Source: an uncultured Gammaproteobacteria bacterium
GTDB taxonomy: Bacteria; Pseudomonadota; Gammaproteobacteria; SZUA-229
NCBI GenBank assembly: GCA_913065105.1
Contig: CAJXZZ010000004.1
Span: forward strand, 1 to 59,508
Direction: 5' to 3'
Length of the DNA stretch: 59,508 nucleotides
The notes below the pieces were generated by a model. The model saw nothing but the letters and a program-made list of their open reading frames with translations. It made no database searches and was not told where the DNA came from. A program made the translations under genes and the position numbers. Position 1 is the stretch's first letter. Each line of letters opens with the position of its first letter. Shown piece by piece: positions 38,860 to 50,878 of the stretch.

Positions 38860-39759
38860 TTAAGCTGGAAATACGCCCGTGGACAGATAACGATCACCGC
38901 GATCACAAACAATAGATACGATAACCGCATTTTCGACCTGCTCACTGAGTTTTAACGCTGCCGCTACTGCGCCGCCAGAAGACACACCACAGAATATTCC
39001 TTCTTTAGACGCCAGCAACCGGGTTGTCTCTTCTGCATCCTGCTGACTGATGTCCAGAGTGAGATCAATGTTTGCCGCATCAAAAATTCCAGGTAGATAC
39101 GCCTCAGGCCAGCGGCGTATGCCAGGAATGCGTGAACCTTCTTCCGGTTGTACGCCAACAATCTGAATACCCGGATTTTTTTCTTTAAGAAAACGCGATG
39201 TCCCCATGATCGTGCCCGTTGTACCCATAGCGCTCACAAAATGGGTGATCTCTCCATGTGTCTGCTGCCAGATTTCAGGCCCCGTGCCGATATAATGAGC
39301 TTCTGGATTGTCTGGATTATTAAACTGATCCAGCACGATGCCTTTACCCTCAGCCTGCATCTGCAGCGCTAGATCTCGCGCACCCTCCATGCTCTGTTGC
39401 TGCGTTACAGAGATAAGTTCTGCGCCATAAGCTTTCATCGCAGCGCGGCGCTCCTCGCTCATATTATCAGGCATGATCAATATCAGGCGATAGCCCATGA
39501 CTGCTGCAGCCATTGCGAGTGCAATTCCCGTATTACCGCTTGTTGCTTCTATTAATGTATCACCAGGTTTGATATCACCGCGTTGTTGCGCCTGCGTAAT
39601 CATATTTAAGGCAGGACGGTCTTTTACTGAACCCGCAGGATTATTACCTTCCAGCTTAAGCAGGATAATATTAGAGCTATTTGAGTTCAAACGTTGCAGA
39701 CGAATAAGCGGGGTATTACCGATTGTATCCGCCAGGGTTAAAAACTTTGTTTCATTCAT
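38860..39759 (-). CDS. cysM: Cysteine synthase B
   Basis: The product has 299 residues. The PLP lysine is in NNPAGSVKDRPAL, the phosphate-binding loop is EATSGNTGIALA, and the C-terminal segment is GIFCGVSSGGAVAAAL. The overall length and segments fit CysM better than CysK. Makes cysteine from O-acetylserine with sulfide or thiosulfate. Located beside rlmD and opposite the barA/gacS-type kinase, as in Pseudomonas. Confidence 0.92.
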   Translation of the reverse strand: MNETKFLTLADTIGNTPLIRLQRLNSNSSNIILLKLEGNNPAGSVKDRPALNMITQAQQRGDIKPGDTLIEATSGNTGIALAMAAAVMGYRLILIMPDNMSEERRAAMKAYGAELISVTQQQSMEGARDLALQMQAEGKGIVLDQFNNPDNPEAHYIGTGPEIWQQTHGEITHFVSAMGTTGTIMGTSRFLKEKNPGIQIVGVQPEEGSRIPGIRRWPEAYLPGIFDAANIDLTLDISQQDAEETTRLLASKEGIFCGVSSGGAVAAALKLSEQVENAVIVSIVCDRGDRYLSTGVFPA

Positions 39760-39866
39760 AATTTTGCTATAATTTTTGTCATCAGATAAAACAGTTATGT
39801 TACTGTAAAGTATTGACCTATATTACATTAATATCCTACTTACCACTTTAGATAAATAAGAATATT

Positions 39867-42683
39867 GTGAAATTTAAAACAGACGCCTGGACATCAGCGA
39901 CCAAAAAGTTCATGGGAAGCACGATAAAGCGACTCGGCATAAGCAAACAAATCCTCGTTATTGCTATTTTCCCTGCACTTGCAGTTGCTACCATCCTGTC
40001 CACTTACTACATCTGGGGACAGTTCGATTACATTTCTGAATCACTTAACAAAAATGGAAAACTCATCGTAAAACAGTTGGTGCCAGCTGCAGAGTATGCA
40101 ATATATTCTGGCAATATCGAACTCGTTAAACCATTAGTGGATACTATAGTCAAAAATCACCCAGTGCTACGCGTACAGATCATGGATGAGTACAACGATA
40201 GCATTCTGGATATAACGAACCTTGAAAAACCAACTGACGAAACAAACTCAATATTTCAAAAGTTATTTGAAAACAAAAAACAATTCATATTTAGCGAATC
40301 CATTCTTGCAAAACAGATGTCTGTATATGATCAAGAATCAAGAGTAGCTTTAACCAACAACGATCAGATTGGCAAGGTGGTAATAACTATCACAAACCAA
40401 CATGCCATCGAAGAAAAGATTGAACAAGTAGTACACGGTATCTTAATTACCACACTAGTTCTTCTTCTAAGCACACTTGTTATTGTTCGTGTGAGCAAAA
40501 TCATTACGCAACCAATAAAATCACTGACACGAACAGTAAGAAATATTTCTAGTGGCGATCTCGATTCGCATGTAGATATAACTTCAGCAGGTGAATTAGG
40601 CATTCTAGAGTCATGCATCAATCAGATGAGACACTCGCTAAAAGAATCGCAAACTGACCTCGAAATACAACTTAACGTTTTCACCGATGAGTTACAGCAG
40701 ACACTAGAGGAACTAGAAATAAGAAACGCTGAACTAGATATAACACGATCAAAAGCCATCTATGCCAATAATGCGAAATCCGAATTTCTGGCAAATATGA
40801 GTCATGAAATAAGAACACCGTTAAGTGGCATTATCGGTTTCACTGAACTACTTCGGGACACAAATCTTTCAGGGCAACAAAAAGACTACGCGCATACCAT
40901 TCAAAAATCAGCAAAAACCCTGTTAGAGATCATAAACAACATACTTGATCTATCTAAAATAGAATCCGGTAAAACAGAAATCACAAAGAGTGAATTCAAT
41001 CTTATTGATCTCATAGAAGACATTATCAACTTATTAACACCAACCGCTCTAGATAAAAACGTCGAGCTGCTTTATTGCGTTGAAAAGAACGTTGCCACTA
41101 TCGTGCATTCCGATCATTTTCGGATCCACCAAATACTCATAAATTTAATCAGTAACGCAATAAAATTCACAGACAAGGGTTATGTTTATTTACAGGTAAA
41201 GGCAGGCGATATAAAAAACGCTGAGACCAGTGTTATGTTTAGCGTCTCTGATACGGGTATTGGTTTGAATGACACCAACAAGAAAAAATTATTCAACGCT
41301 TTTACCCAGGCCGACACGAGTATTACGCGTCGATTTGGCGGCACAGGATTAGGGCTAGTAATCTCCAAAAAGCTCACCACGATGATGAAAGGTGAAATCG
41401 GTTTTGATAGTACAGAAGGTAAAGGTTCGACATTCTGGTTCTGTATTCCAGTAACACCGATACCCGAAGAGTATACCCAACCCGAGTTAGCAAATAAAAG
41501 GATCGCATTTATTAGCAGCCACCTTATCGCCAAACAGTCTTTTAAAACACTCTTTGACAACCAGCACTGCCAGGTAAGCGAGCACACACTTGAGGACCTA
41601 AACAACCTTACGGAGATTGAACAGAACAATGATATTTCTATTGTCTTTCTCAGTCGTAATGAAATAGACAACAGTTCTATATTTGCAAAAATAAAAAATC
41701 TTGTTTTTACAAAACCTTCATTATTAATAGCGAGTACACGTTCACATTCAGAACTAAGAAATATACAACAACATGTTTTTTATAGCGCATGTTTCACCTC
41801 AGAAAAGACTGAGCGTATAAAACAAAAAATGATTAATGCCATTAACAATAAATTGCATTATCTGGAAGCTGAAGATACAGGCACCAGTGTTTCCAGCTCT
41901 CTCGACTGGAGCAACATTAATATAATGGTGGTTGATGACAACGAGACCAACTTACGCCTTGCAGAAATATTATTAAACAAAAACAATGCACGGGTAACAA
42001 CCGCAATATCTGGAGCACAGGCTCTTGAATATGCCAGCATGAATTCATTTGATATTATATTTATGGATTTACACATGCCCGATTTAGATGGTTATGAGAC
42101 CACACAAAAAATTCGTGAGATCACTCCTGGTAAACAATCCGTTATTATCGCACTCACTGCAAATGCACTGCCTCAGGAAAAAGAAAAAGCCGTTCAATCG
42201 GGGATGAATGGTATCTTAATAAAACCTGTTAGTTCAGCAATGCTGCAGAAGGTCATCAGTCAATGGGTATATAAAGAACCGATTAAAACGTCTGCAACTA
42301 ATTCTATCAATGCAGAAAACGCCTTTAATAAAAACAATAATAATGACACCACAGTGTTTTCAATCGAATTAGCAAAAGAATTTACTGGCAACAATGAAGA
42401 ACTCGCCTATGAATTATTCAACATGCTGTGCGGCGAACTGGATGAATATAAAGAAGCAATTTCAGTCGCAGTTAAAAACAACGACTTAATTTCTCTACAT
42501 GAGCTAGCTCATAAAATACATGGTGCAGGCCGCTGCTGCGGAACTACGGAATTAAAACAAGTAAGTAGTCACATTGAAAACTTAATCAATCAAAACATTG
42601 ACTTCGATATCAAAAAAGAAACCTCACTATTATTACTTGCAATACAGAACATTGCTGATTACAAAATAAATAACGACATTTAA
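39867..42683 (+). CDS. barA: BarA/GacS-type hybrid sensor histidine kinase
   Basis: The product has 938 residues from GTG at 39867; ATG at 39912 (residue 16) is an alternative. Transmembrane helices lie at about 29-50 and 191-209, enclosing a periplasmic sensor. HAMP and coiled-coil precede HisKA with H313 (NMSHEIRTPLSG), then the HATPase (GTGLGLVISKK). A degenerate receiver without its Asp sits at about 530-660. A true receiver has D734 (IFMDLHMPDLDG) and an Hpt domain has H882 (LAHKIHGAG). This matches the tripartite BarA/GacS architecture, which phosphorylates UvrY/GacA and controls Rsm small RNAs. Neighbour cysM-rlmD supports the assignment. Confidence 0.9.
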   Translation: MKFKTDAWTSATKKFMGSTIKRLGISKQILVIAIFPALAVATILSTYYIWGQFDYISESLNKNGKLIVKQLVPAAEYAIYSGNIELVKPLVDTIVKNHPVLRVQIMDEYNDSILDITNLEKPTDETNSIFQKLFENKKQFIFSESILAKQMSVYDQESRVALTNNDQIGKVVITITNQHAIEEKIEQVVHGILITTLVLLLSTLVIVRVSKIITQPIKSLTRTVRNISSGDLDSHVDITSAGELGILESCINQMRHSLKESQTDLEIQLNVFTDELQQTLEELEIRNAELDITRSKAIYANNAKSEFLANMSHEIRTPLSGIIGFTELLRDTNLSGQQKDYAHTIQKSAKTLLEIINNILDLSKIESGKTEITKSEFNLIDLIEDIINLLTPTALDKNVELLYCVEKNVATIVHSDHFRIHQILINLISNAIKFTDKGYVYLQVKAGDIKNAETSVMFSVSDTGIGLNDTNKKKLFNAFTQADTSITRRFGGTGLGLVISKKLTTMMKGEIGFDSTEGKGSTFWFCIPVTPIPEEYTQPELANKRIAFISSHLIAKQSFKTLFDNQHCQVSEHTLEDLNNLTEIEQNNDISIVFLSRNEIDNSSIFAKIKNLVFTKPSLLIASTRSHSELRNIQQHVFYSACFTSEKTERIKQKMINAINNKLHYLEAEDTGTSVSSSLDWSNINIMVVDDNETNLRLAEILLNKNNARVTTAISGAQALEYASMNSFDIIFMDLHMPDLDGYETTQKIREITPGKQSVIIALTANALPQEKEKAVQSGMNGILIKPVSSAMLQKVISQWVYKEPIKTSATNSINAENAFNKNNNNDTTVFSIELAKEFTGNNEELAYELFNMLCGELDEYKEAISVAVKNNDLISLHELAHKIHGAGRCCGTTELKQVSSHIENLINQNIDFDIKKETSLLLLAIQNIADYKINNDI

Positions 42684-42764
42684 TTTTTCTGGATAAAGAA
42701 CTTTCCAGGGCGCCGCCTAATCCGCTCCTGCTCGACTGACAGCATTGATAACCGTCATTCTTCT

Positions 42765-43502
42765 CTACCCTCTAGCTTCACGCATTAATTTTTTATACTC
42801 GCGCACAGTATTATCGAGTCCTAAAAAAACACTATCAGCAATAATTGCATGGCCAATGTTCAGTTCTCTGATAATTTGTAAACAGGCTATGTCACGAATA
42901 TTTTTCCTATTCAGACCATGACCGGCATTCACCTGCAATCCGATGTTATCTGCATGCTCACAGGCAACACTAATCTCATTAAGTAATTGCTGCTGACTAA
43001 CTTTGCTTATCGCATCCGCATAATGACCGGTATGAATTTCGATAACGGGCGCACCCGTTCGCTTAGCCGCATCGATCTGTTTCAAATCTGCATCGATGAA
43101 TAACGAAACTTTTATTCCTGCATCAGCCAGTTTTTCGCAAGCATCCGTAATCGATGTTTCGTTTCGAATAACATCAAGGCCGCCTTCAGTTGTGAGTTCC
43201 TCACGTTTTTCTGGAACCAGGCAACAATCTTCAGGTCTTACATCACAGGCGATCGCTATCATTTCATCAGTAACGGCCATTTCAAGGTTCATGCGTGTCA
43301 GCATCTGCTGCTTTAGCAAATAGACATCCCTGTCCTGAATGTGACGTCTATCTTCACGTAAGTGCAGCGTAATACTATCAGCACCCGCCTGCTCAACTTG
43401 TAAAGCGGCAAATACAGGATCGGGATATCTAGTTCCTCTCGCCTGCCTCAGAGTTGCGACGTGATCAATATTTACACCTAAGAGTAATTCACTGGCTTTC
43501 AC
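42765..43502 (-). CDS. pdxJ: Pyridoxine 5'-phosphate synthase
   Basis: The product has 245 residues. It opens ...[23 protein letters not shown], with the Glu of [14 protein letters not shown] and the His-containing HTGHYAD loop of the TIM-barrel active site. Makes vitamin B6 from DXP and 3-amino-1-hydroxyacetone phosphate. It is not in the common recO-pdxJ-acpS context here; it stands alone between the convergent barA/gacS-type gene and ligA. Confidence 0.95.
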   Translation of the reverse strand: MKASELLLGVNIDHVATLRQARGTRYPDPVFAALQVEQAGADSITLHLREDRRHIQDRDVYLLKQQMLTRMNLEMAVTDEMIAIACDVRPEDCCLVPEKREELTTEGGLDVIRNETSITDACEKLADAGIKVSLFIDADLKQIDAAKRTGAPVIEIHTGHYADAISKVSQQQLLNEISVACEHADNIGLQVNAGHGLNRKNIRDIACLQIIRELNIGHAIIADSVFLGLDNTVREYKKLMREARG

Positions 43503-43770
43503 TTATTTTCTGCTCCTGATTTTCGATGTTTTCTTTATAAAGATATTCATATATATAAGTTTTGCATAAATCTCACCCAGAAAACACTTAACAAGAGAAA
43601 TAACTCCTTTAAGCCAACTAGATCCAGGACGGAAAACATATGAAATTTATCTCGATCGCATCATACACTTTCGCAATAACCCACCTGAGAATCATGTAAC
43701 AAAAAATCTCTCCCGGGCTGAAGTTTATTTAAACCAACACCTGCTAATAAAAATAAAGCGTGGTTAGTTT

Positions 43771-45792
<2,022 letters not shown>

Positions 45793-45916
45793 TTATTTTG
45801 TATTTATTATTAATTACCGAGACCAAAAAAAGTAATATCCAACTCTGTGTAAAGACTTGTCCTCACACTCTATTTTTTATTCGCAGATATCTGCTTTCAC
45901 AATGATGAGAGTGTTT

Positions 45917-46687
45917 TCAGGTTTCGCCGGACAGCTCAGGTAAAACATTTGCGGATGCCCGACTAATAAACTCACTTACCTGTGTGCGATAATTTTCGGC
46001 ATCTTGCTCGGTTAATGTCTTGAGTTTGTGACTACATAGTCGTGCGCCCAACAAACCGGCTAACTGGTAGCTGCGTTGCAACATCTCTGTTAGATCATCG
46101 AGAGGATCGCCTGCTTCGAGCTGCATGAAAATAGTTAAACCAGACGTTTTTAGATCGTGGATGGTATCGGCATCAAAAGAGCCGGGTTCGAGCATATTGG
46201 CAAGACTAAAGACACTGCGTCCCTCAGGTTTAAAATGAAATATGTTCATATCACCGAAGCTCAAACCCATCGCCTGTGCAGCACTGTTAATCTGCGAGCC
46301 AACTAACTCTTCATCTGCTTTTGGCAGGATGTATAAAACAATAATATCGGAAGGTTGTTTGGTTGATTTATCTGTGTCGCTCTCGGTAGCTTCATTATCA
46401 ATAACGTTATCGTCGACAGGGTTACGATAATCATCTTCCAGAAAGTTATCTTTGAATGCGTTAATCGGTGCAACATCATCTATATCTGAATCTTCACTGC
46501 TAACAATCCGGACGGCACCAACGCCCTCATCCACATCATCTAGATTACTTGCAGAAAATTCCGGCAAGTCATCTTCCAGCTCATCAACCGTTGAATGATT
46601 ACGTCGACGTCGGCTGCGACCAAGAACATATATCACCAATACAAATACTATACCGGCAGCAAGCAATATCCATCGCAATGATTCCAC
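45917..46687 (-). CDS. zipA: Cell division protein ZipA
   Basis: The product has 256 residues. The N-terminal membrane anchor (about 5-24, ILLAAGIVFVLVIYVLGRSRRRR) is followed by an acidic linker and the C-terminal FtsZ-binding domain (about 115-250, DIIVLYILPKADEELVGSQI). Tethers FtsZ to the membrane. Its start lies three bases after the smc stop, so smc-zipA-ligA is probably one operon. Confidence 0.93.
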   Translation of the reverse strand: MESLRWILLAAGIVFVLVIYVLGRSRRRRNHSTVDELEDDLPEFSASNLDDVDEGVGAVRIVSSEDSDIDDVAPINAFKDNFLEDDYRNPVDDNVIDNEATESDTDKSTKQPSDIIVLYILPKADEELVGSQINSAAQAMGLSFGDMNIFHFKPEGRSVFSLANMLEPGSFDADTIHDLKTSGLTIFMQLEAGDPLDDLTEMLQRSYQLAGLLGARLCSHKLKTLTEQDAENYRTQVSEFISRASANVLPELSGET

Positions 46688-46690
46688 GGA

Positions 46691-49600
46691 CTATGCTCCT
46701 ACACCCGCCATGGTTGCAGCTTCGGCAACATCGACAGATACCAGGCGAGAGACTCCTGATTCACGCATGGTGACACCACTTAAGTGTTCAGACATTTCCA
46801 TCGTGGTCTTATTATGTGTAATAAAAATAAACTGCACGCGTGATGACATTTCTTTAACCAGCTGACAGAAACGACCAACATTGGCTTCATCCAATGGCGC
46901 ATCAACCTCATCAAGCATACAGAATGGTGCAGGATTTAATTCGAATATAGCGAACACCAGTGCCACTGCCGTTAATGCTTTTTCACCACCCGACATCAGA
47001 TGAATATTTGAAATACGCTTACCCGGCGGTCTTGCCATGATAGTCACACCTGTACTCAACAGATCATCACCGGTCATTTCAAGGTATGCTATACCACCAC
47101 CGAATAGACGCGGGAACATATCTTTAATACGCGAGTTAACGTGGTCGAATGTTTCCTTAAATCGGTGACGTGTTTCTTTATCAATCTTGGCGATAGCCTG
47201 CTCTAAGATATCCAGAGCCGCAGTTACATCCTTATCCTGGCCATCTAAATATTCTTTACGTTGTAACTGTTCTTTATATTCGTCAATGGCGGCAAGGTTG
47301 ATCGGTCCAAGACGTGTAATTTTTGCTGCAACCTCAGCCAGTTTCGTTTCCCACAGTTTGCTACTGGCAAGATCATCATCTGATTCTTTATGACTAAGCG
47401 CTTCGAGAACAGCTTCTAACTCAAACCCTGTTTCAGCTAATTGCTCCAGCATGGTTTTACTACGCACCCGCGTTTCCTGACTGTCGAGGCGTAATTTCTC
47501 CAGTTGCCCGCGAACTGTTTGTGAACGTAGTTCAGATTCACCCCGTTGTTGTTCCAACACCCGTAATGTCTGCGTGATGTCTTCAACCTTACGTCGCGCT
47601 TCAGATAAAGCTTCTTCTGACCGCAGGCGCTGCTCTAATAAGGTTTTAAGTTCACCTTCTAATAGTTCGGTTGGTTGCGTTGATTGCGATAGTAATGTCT
47701 CGAGTTCCTGCTTGCGTTGTAACTGGACAGTCTGTGCCTGCTCCATACGTTGAATGTTATGCTGCAGACCACTTAAGCGTGTTTTCGAACCTTCAACCCG
47801 AATGGCTAGTTGGTGCGCCTGCTCACGATGTTGCTGTAAATTTGTTCGATGTTGCTGAAGCTGCTCCTGCAGGCTATCACGCTGCCCCTGCAATTCTTTT
47901 CTATCCGCTTCCATTTTCTCCGCATTTTCTAGAGCTGCATTGCGATTTTTTGTCGCAGCTTCAATACCAGCGTCATAACTGGCTATTAATTTTTGCGTTT
48001 CGTCCAGTTCGGCATCGAGGTCTTTACCGCGATTGGTAATATGTTCATGCCGTGATTCACGTGCAGTAATCTGTGCTTTTATTTCGTTCAAACGTGAATG
48101 AATGGTATTTAATGAGACCTGAATCTCTTCACGTTGCTGCTCATTGACCTGTAAGGTGCCACGTAAATCACTCAATTCAGCAGTTACCTTTTCAGCTTTC
48201 GCCTCATGCTCAGTTAACGCCTGCTGTAATTCACGAATACTGCTTTCACGTGCCAACACACCTTTATTAGTATCCGTTTCACGACTGACACGTATCCAGT
48301 TCGAACCTAACCAGATACCGCCTTTAGTAATAATACTTTCAACAGGTGACAATGAATGACGCATTTTTAAAGCGTCATCTAATGTTTCCGTACAATAGAT
48401 GCCATGCAAAAACTGCCCCAGTTCTACTGTAGACGAAACATTATTCATTAACATCTGAGCTGAAACATCCATCGAAGAGCTCGATTTCGTTGTTTCAATC
48501 AACGAGATATTACTGTCTTGCAGTAAATTTAGTGCCGAAGAATATTGATCAATGTCATCGACACAGACTGCTTCCAAGGTATCGCCAAGTACCGTTTCGA
48601 CCGCCAGTTCCCAGCCACTTTGCACATCCAGTGTTTCTGCAAAACGAGCATTATTATTAATGCCACTTTTTTCCAGCCATTGCTGTGCCGCTTTATCTGT
48701 TTTACCTAATGCTGCTTCCTGTAGCGCTTCCATCGAAGACAAACTGCCCTGACACTGGTGGATACCGCGGCGGACATCGGCCGACTGTTGTTCCGCAACT
48801 ACAATGTGTTCACGTGTACTTCTTATAGTCGCGATAGCCTGGCTTAACTGTTGCTCATGCTCTTCCTTTTCAGTAGTCGATTTAGTTAGCAGTGTTTGTA
48901 AATCCGAGATCTGTTCTTCCAGGTTTTCGCCTCGCAAGGCCTGTTTCTCTACATCAATCTTTTGTAACCGCTGCTTCTGCTGTACAACGTTATGTTCCAG
49001 CTGCTCCATTTTAGAACGTTCGATCTGTGCCTTCTGACTTTCGGCAGAATAACGCTGATTGATCTCGTCCCATACCTGTTGCCAGTGCTGCATCGCCTGT
49101 TCGGCCTGCTGGAATTGTTCGGTACTTTCCTTTTCCTGTGTTTTCAGGTCATCCAGCTTAGGTTCTTCTTCAAGCAGGTTTTGTTGAAATTCTTCGATAT
49201 CCTGTTTATCAGAATGAATTGCCTGGCTCGCATCGGCCAGTGCAATATCGATCTGCTCCAGATCAGTCTGCTGGCGTTGCTGCAAATCCTGCTGATGTTT
49301 TATATTCTGTTCTTTAGCAGAAATATCAGCACCCAGACGATAATATTCAGCCTGTACATTATTTAAAATATCATTTGAGTCAGTGCTTTGCTGACGATGA
49401 GACTCAATTTTTGATTCCGTAGAACGCTGCTCTGCAATAACTTGCTCGAGTGATGTTTCGATGCGTTGAATTTCTTTGTCACGAGTATCAAGCTCAATTT
49501 TCAGTTCGCGCCAATGCAATGTCAGCTGTTCAGCTTTAAGCTCACGTTCCTGCTGTTTATATTCTTTATAACGCTCGGCACTATGGCTCTGGCGTTGTAA

Positions 49601-50221
49601 TCGAGCAAGTTGTTTGTCGATCTCTTCACGCAGGTCAGACAGTCGGTCAAGGTTCTCGCGAGTATGGCGGATCCTGGTTTCTGTCTCACGACGACGTTCT
49701 TTGTATTTGGAAATACCCGCCGCTTCTTCAAGGAAATTACGCAGTTCTTCTGGTTTCGCTTCGATCAAACGAGAGATCATGCCCTGCTCGATAATGGCAT
49801 AACTTCGTGGCCCCAGACCGGTTCCCAGAAATAGATCAGCAACATCACGTTTGCGGCAACGGGTACCATTCAAACTGTACTTTGACTGGCCATCACGAGT
49901 TACCTGCCTTTTGACAGAGATTTCAGCATAATTAGCATATTGACCGCCTAATTTGCCTTCACTATTATCAAAGATCAGTTCAACCATCGCTATATCGATC
50001 GGTTTTCTTGCTGAAGAGCCGTTAAAAATAACATCATCCATGGACGCGCCACGCAGATGTTTAGCGGATGACTCGCCCATTACCCAGCGAACCGCATCAA
50101 TGGTATTGGATTTTCCGCAGCCATTTGGACCGACGATACCGGTCAGGTTACTGGGGAAATTGATTGTGGTTGCATCGACGAAGGACTTAAAACCAGCGAG
50201 CTTAATCTTGCTTAAACGCAT
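46691..50221 (-). CDS. smc: Chromosome segregation protein SMC
   Basis: The product has 1176 residues. The Walker A GPNGCGKSN (31-39), two long coiled coils around a hinge at about 505-640 (WLEKSGINNNARFAETLDV...GVLARESSI), the ABC signature LMSGGEKAL and the Walker B FCMLDEVDAPLDE are all intact. Condenses and segregates chromosomes with ScpAB, which are not in the window. Confidence 0.96.
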   Translation of the reverse strand: MRLSKIKLAGFKSFVDATTINFPSNLTGIVGPNGCGKSNTIDAVRWVMGESSAKHLRGASMDDVIFNGSSARKPIDIAMVELIFDNSEGKLGGQYANYAEISVKRQVTRDGQSKYSLNGTRCRKRDVADLFLGTGLGPRSYAIIEQGMISRLIEAKPEELRNFLEEAAGISKYKERRRETETRIRHTRENLDRLSDLREEIDKQLARLQRQSHSAERYKEYKQQERELKAEQLTLHWRELKIELDTRDKEIQRIETSLEQVIAEQRSTESKIESHRQQSTDSNDILNNVQAEYYRLGADISAKEQNIKHQQDLQQRQQTDLEQIDIALADASQAIHSDKQDIEEFQQNLLEEEPKLDDLKTQEKESTEQFQQAEQAMQHWQQVWDEINQRYSAESQKAQIERSKMEQLEHNVVQQKQRLQKIDVEKQALRGENLEEQISDLQTLLTKSTTEKEEHEQQLSQAIATIRSTREHIVVAEQQSADVRRGIHQCQGSLSSMEALQEAALGKTDKAAQQWLEKSGINNNARFAETLDVQSGWELAVETVLGDTLEAVCVDDIDQYSSALNLLQDSNISLIETTKSSSSMDVSAQMLMNNVSSTVELGQFLHGIYCTETLDDALKMRHSLSPVESIITKGGIWLGSNWIRVSRETDTNKGVLARESSIRELQQALTEHEAKAEKVTAELSDLRGTLQVNEQQREEIQVSLNTIHSRLNEIKAQITARESRHEHITNRGKDLDAELDETQKLIASYDAGIEAATKNRNAALENAEKMEADRKELQGQRDSLQEQLQQHRTNLQQHREQAHQLAIRVEGSKTRLSGLQHNIQRMEQAQTVQLQRKQELETLLSQSTQPTELLEGELKTLLEQRLRSEEALSEARRKVEDITQTLRVLEQQRGESELRSQTVRGQLEKLRLDSQETRVRSKTMLEQLAETGFELEAVLEALSHKESDDDLASSKLWETKLAEVAAKITRLGPINLAAIDEYKEQLQRKEYLDGQDKDVTAALDILEQAIAKIDKETRHRFKETFDHVNSRIKDMFPRLFGGGIAYLEMTGDDLLSTGVTIMARPPGKRISNIHLMSGGEKALTAVALVFAIFELNPAPFCMLDEVDAPLDEANVGRFCQLVKEMSSRVQFIFITHNKTTMEMSEHLSGVTMRESGVSRLVSVDVAEAATMAGVGA

Positions 50222-50476
50222 TATTTTTTATAATTCAGTTAGGGTTCTTTTCATAGGATGTGGCGTAGTTTACATGAGTGCCAGTGGTTTTTAAGGGTGA
50301 AATGCGCATCTTTTTCAATAAACTTTCACCACACTTAGCACTGCTTTAACTAGCGAATGTAAGCTGCTGAATTCATTACAACAGGAACATCACACTTCAT
50401 TAATATTACCGTTCAATAATATAATATTGCTGCTTTTTTTCTGTATAATGCCGGCTTATTTGCGTCGAGATAAATC

Positions 50477-50866
50477 ATGGCAACCAAACCTTCTAAAGAA
50501 CTGGAAATTTTTGACAATCCAACGCCCGAACGTGATTACACTATCCGCATTCGATTACCTGAATTTACCTGCTTATGCCCAAAAACCGGACAGCCGGATT
50601 TCGCCACGCTAGATCTGGAATACGTACCAGAAAAGAGCTGCATAGAGCTCAAATCGCTGAAGATGTACATCTGGTCATTTCGTGATGAAGGCGCTTTTCA
50701 TGAAGCCGTTACCAATGAAATCCTGTCTGACCTGGCCAAAGCCTGTGATCCCCGCTTTATGCGCCTGACTGCAGAATTCAACGTTCGTGGTGGCGTTTAC
50801 ACCAGCGTAGTTGCAGAACATAAAGATCCCGCATGGACCGCTCCAGCGGTTATTACCTTACCGTAA
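50477..50866 (+). CDS. queF: NADPH-dependent 7-cyano-7-deazaguanine reductase (type I QueF)
   Basis: The product has 129 residues, the short type. The catalytic Cys is in the [14 protein letters not shown] segment and the substrate Glu in [18 protein letters not shown]. Reduces preQ0 to preQ1 in queuosine synthesis. Divergent from smc; I see no preQ1 riboswitch in the leader. A TATAAT box at 50444-50449 lies 27 bases upstream of the start codon. Confidence 0.93.
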   Translation: MATKPSKELEIFDNPTPERDYTIRIRLPEFTCLCPKTGQPDFATLDLEYVPEKSCIELKSLKMYIWSFRDEGAFHEAVTNEILSDLAKACDPRFMRLTAEFNVRGGVYTSVVAEHKDPAWTAPAVITLP

Positions 50867-50878
50867 AGCCAGCTTTTT

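Noticed and set aside
43640-43699. Tiny plus-strand ORF (19 codons, MKFISIASYTF) between ligA and pdxJ
   Set aside because: The upstream GGACGG is weak and there is no conservation evidence; too short to support.
50222-50476. Possible preQ1 riboswitch before queF
   Set aside because: No small stem-loop with the A-rich tail typical of preQ1-I could be recognised.
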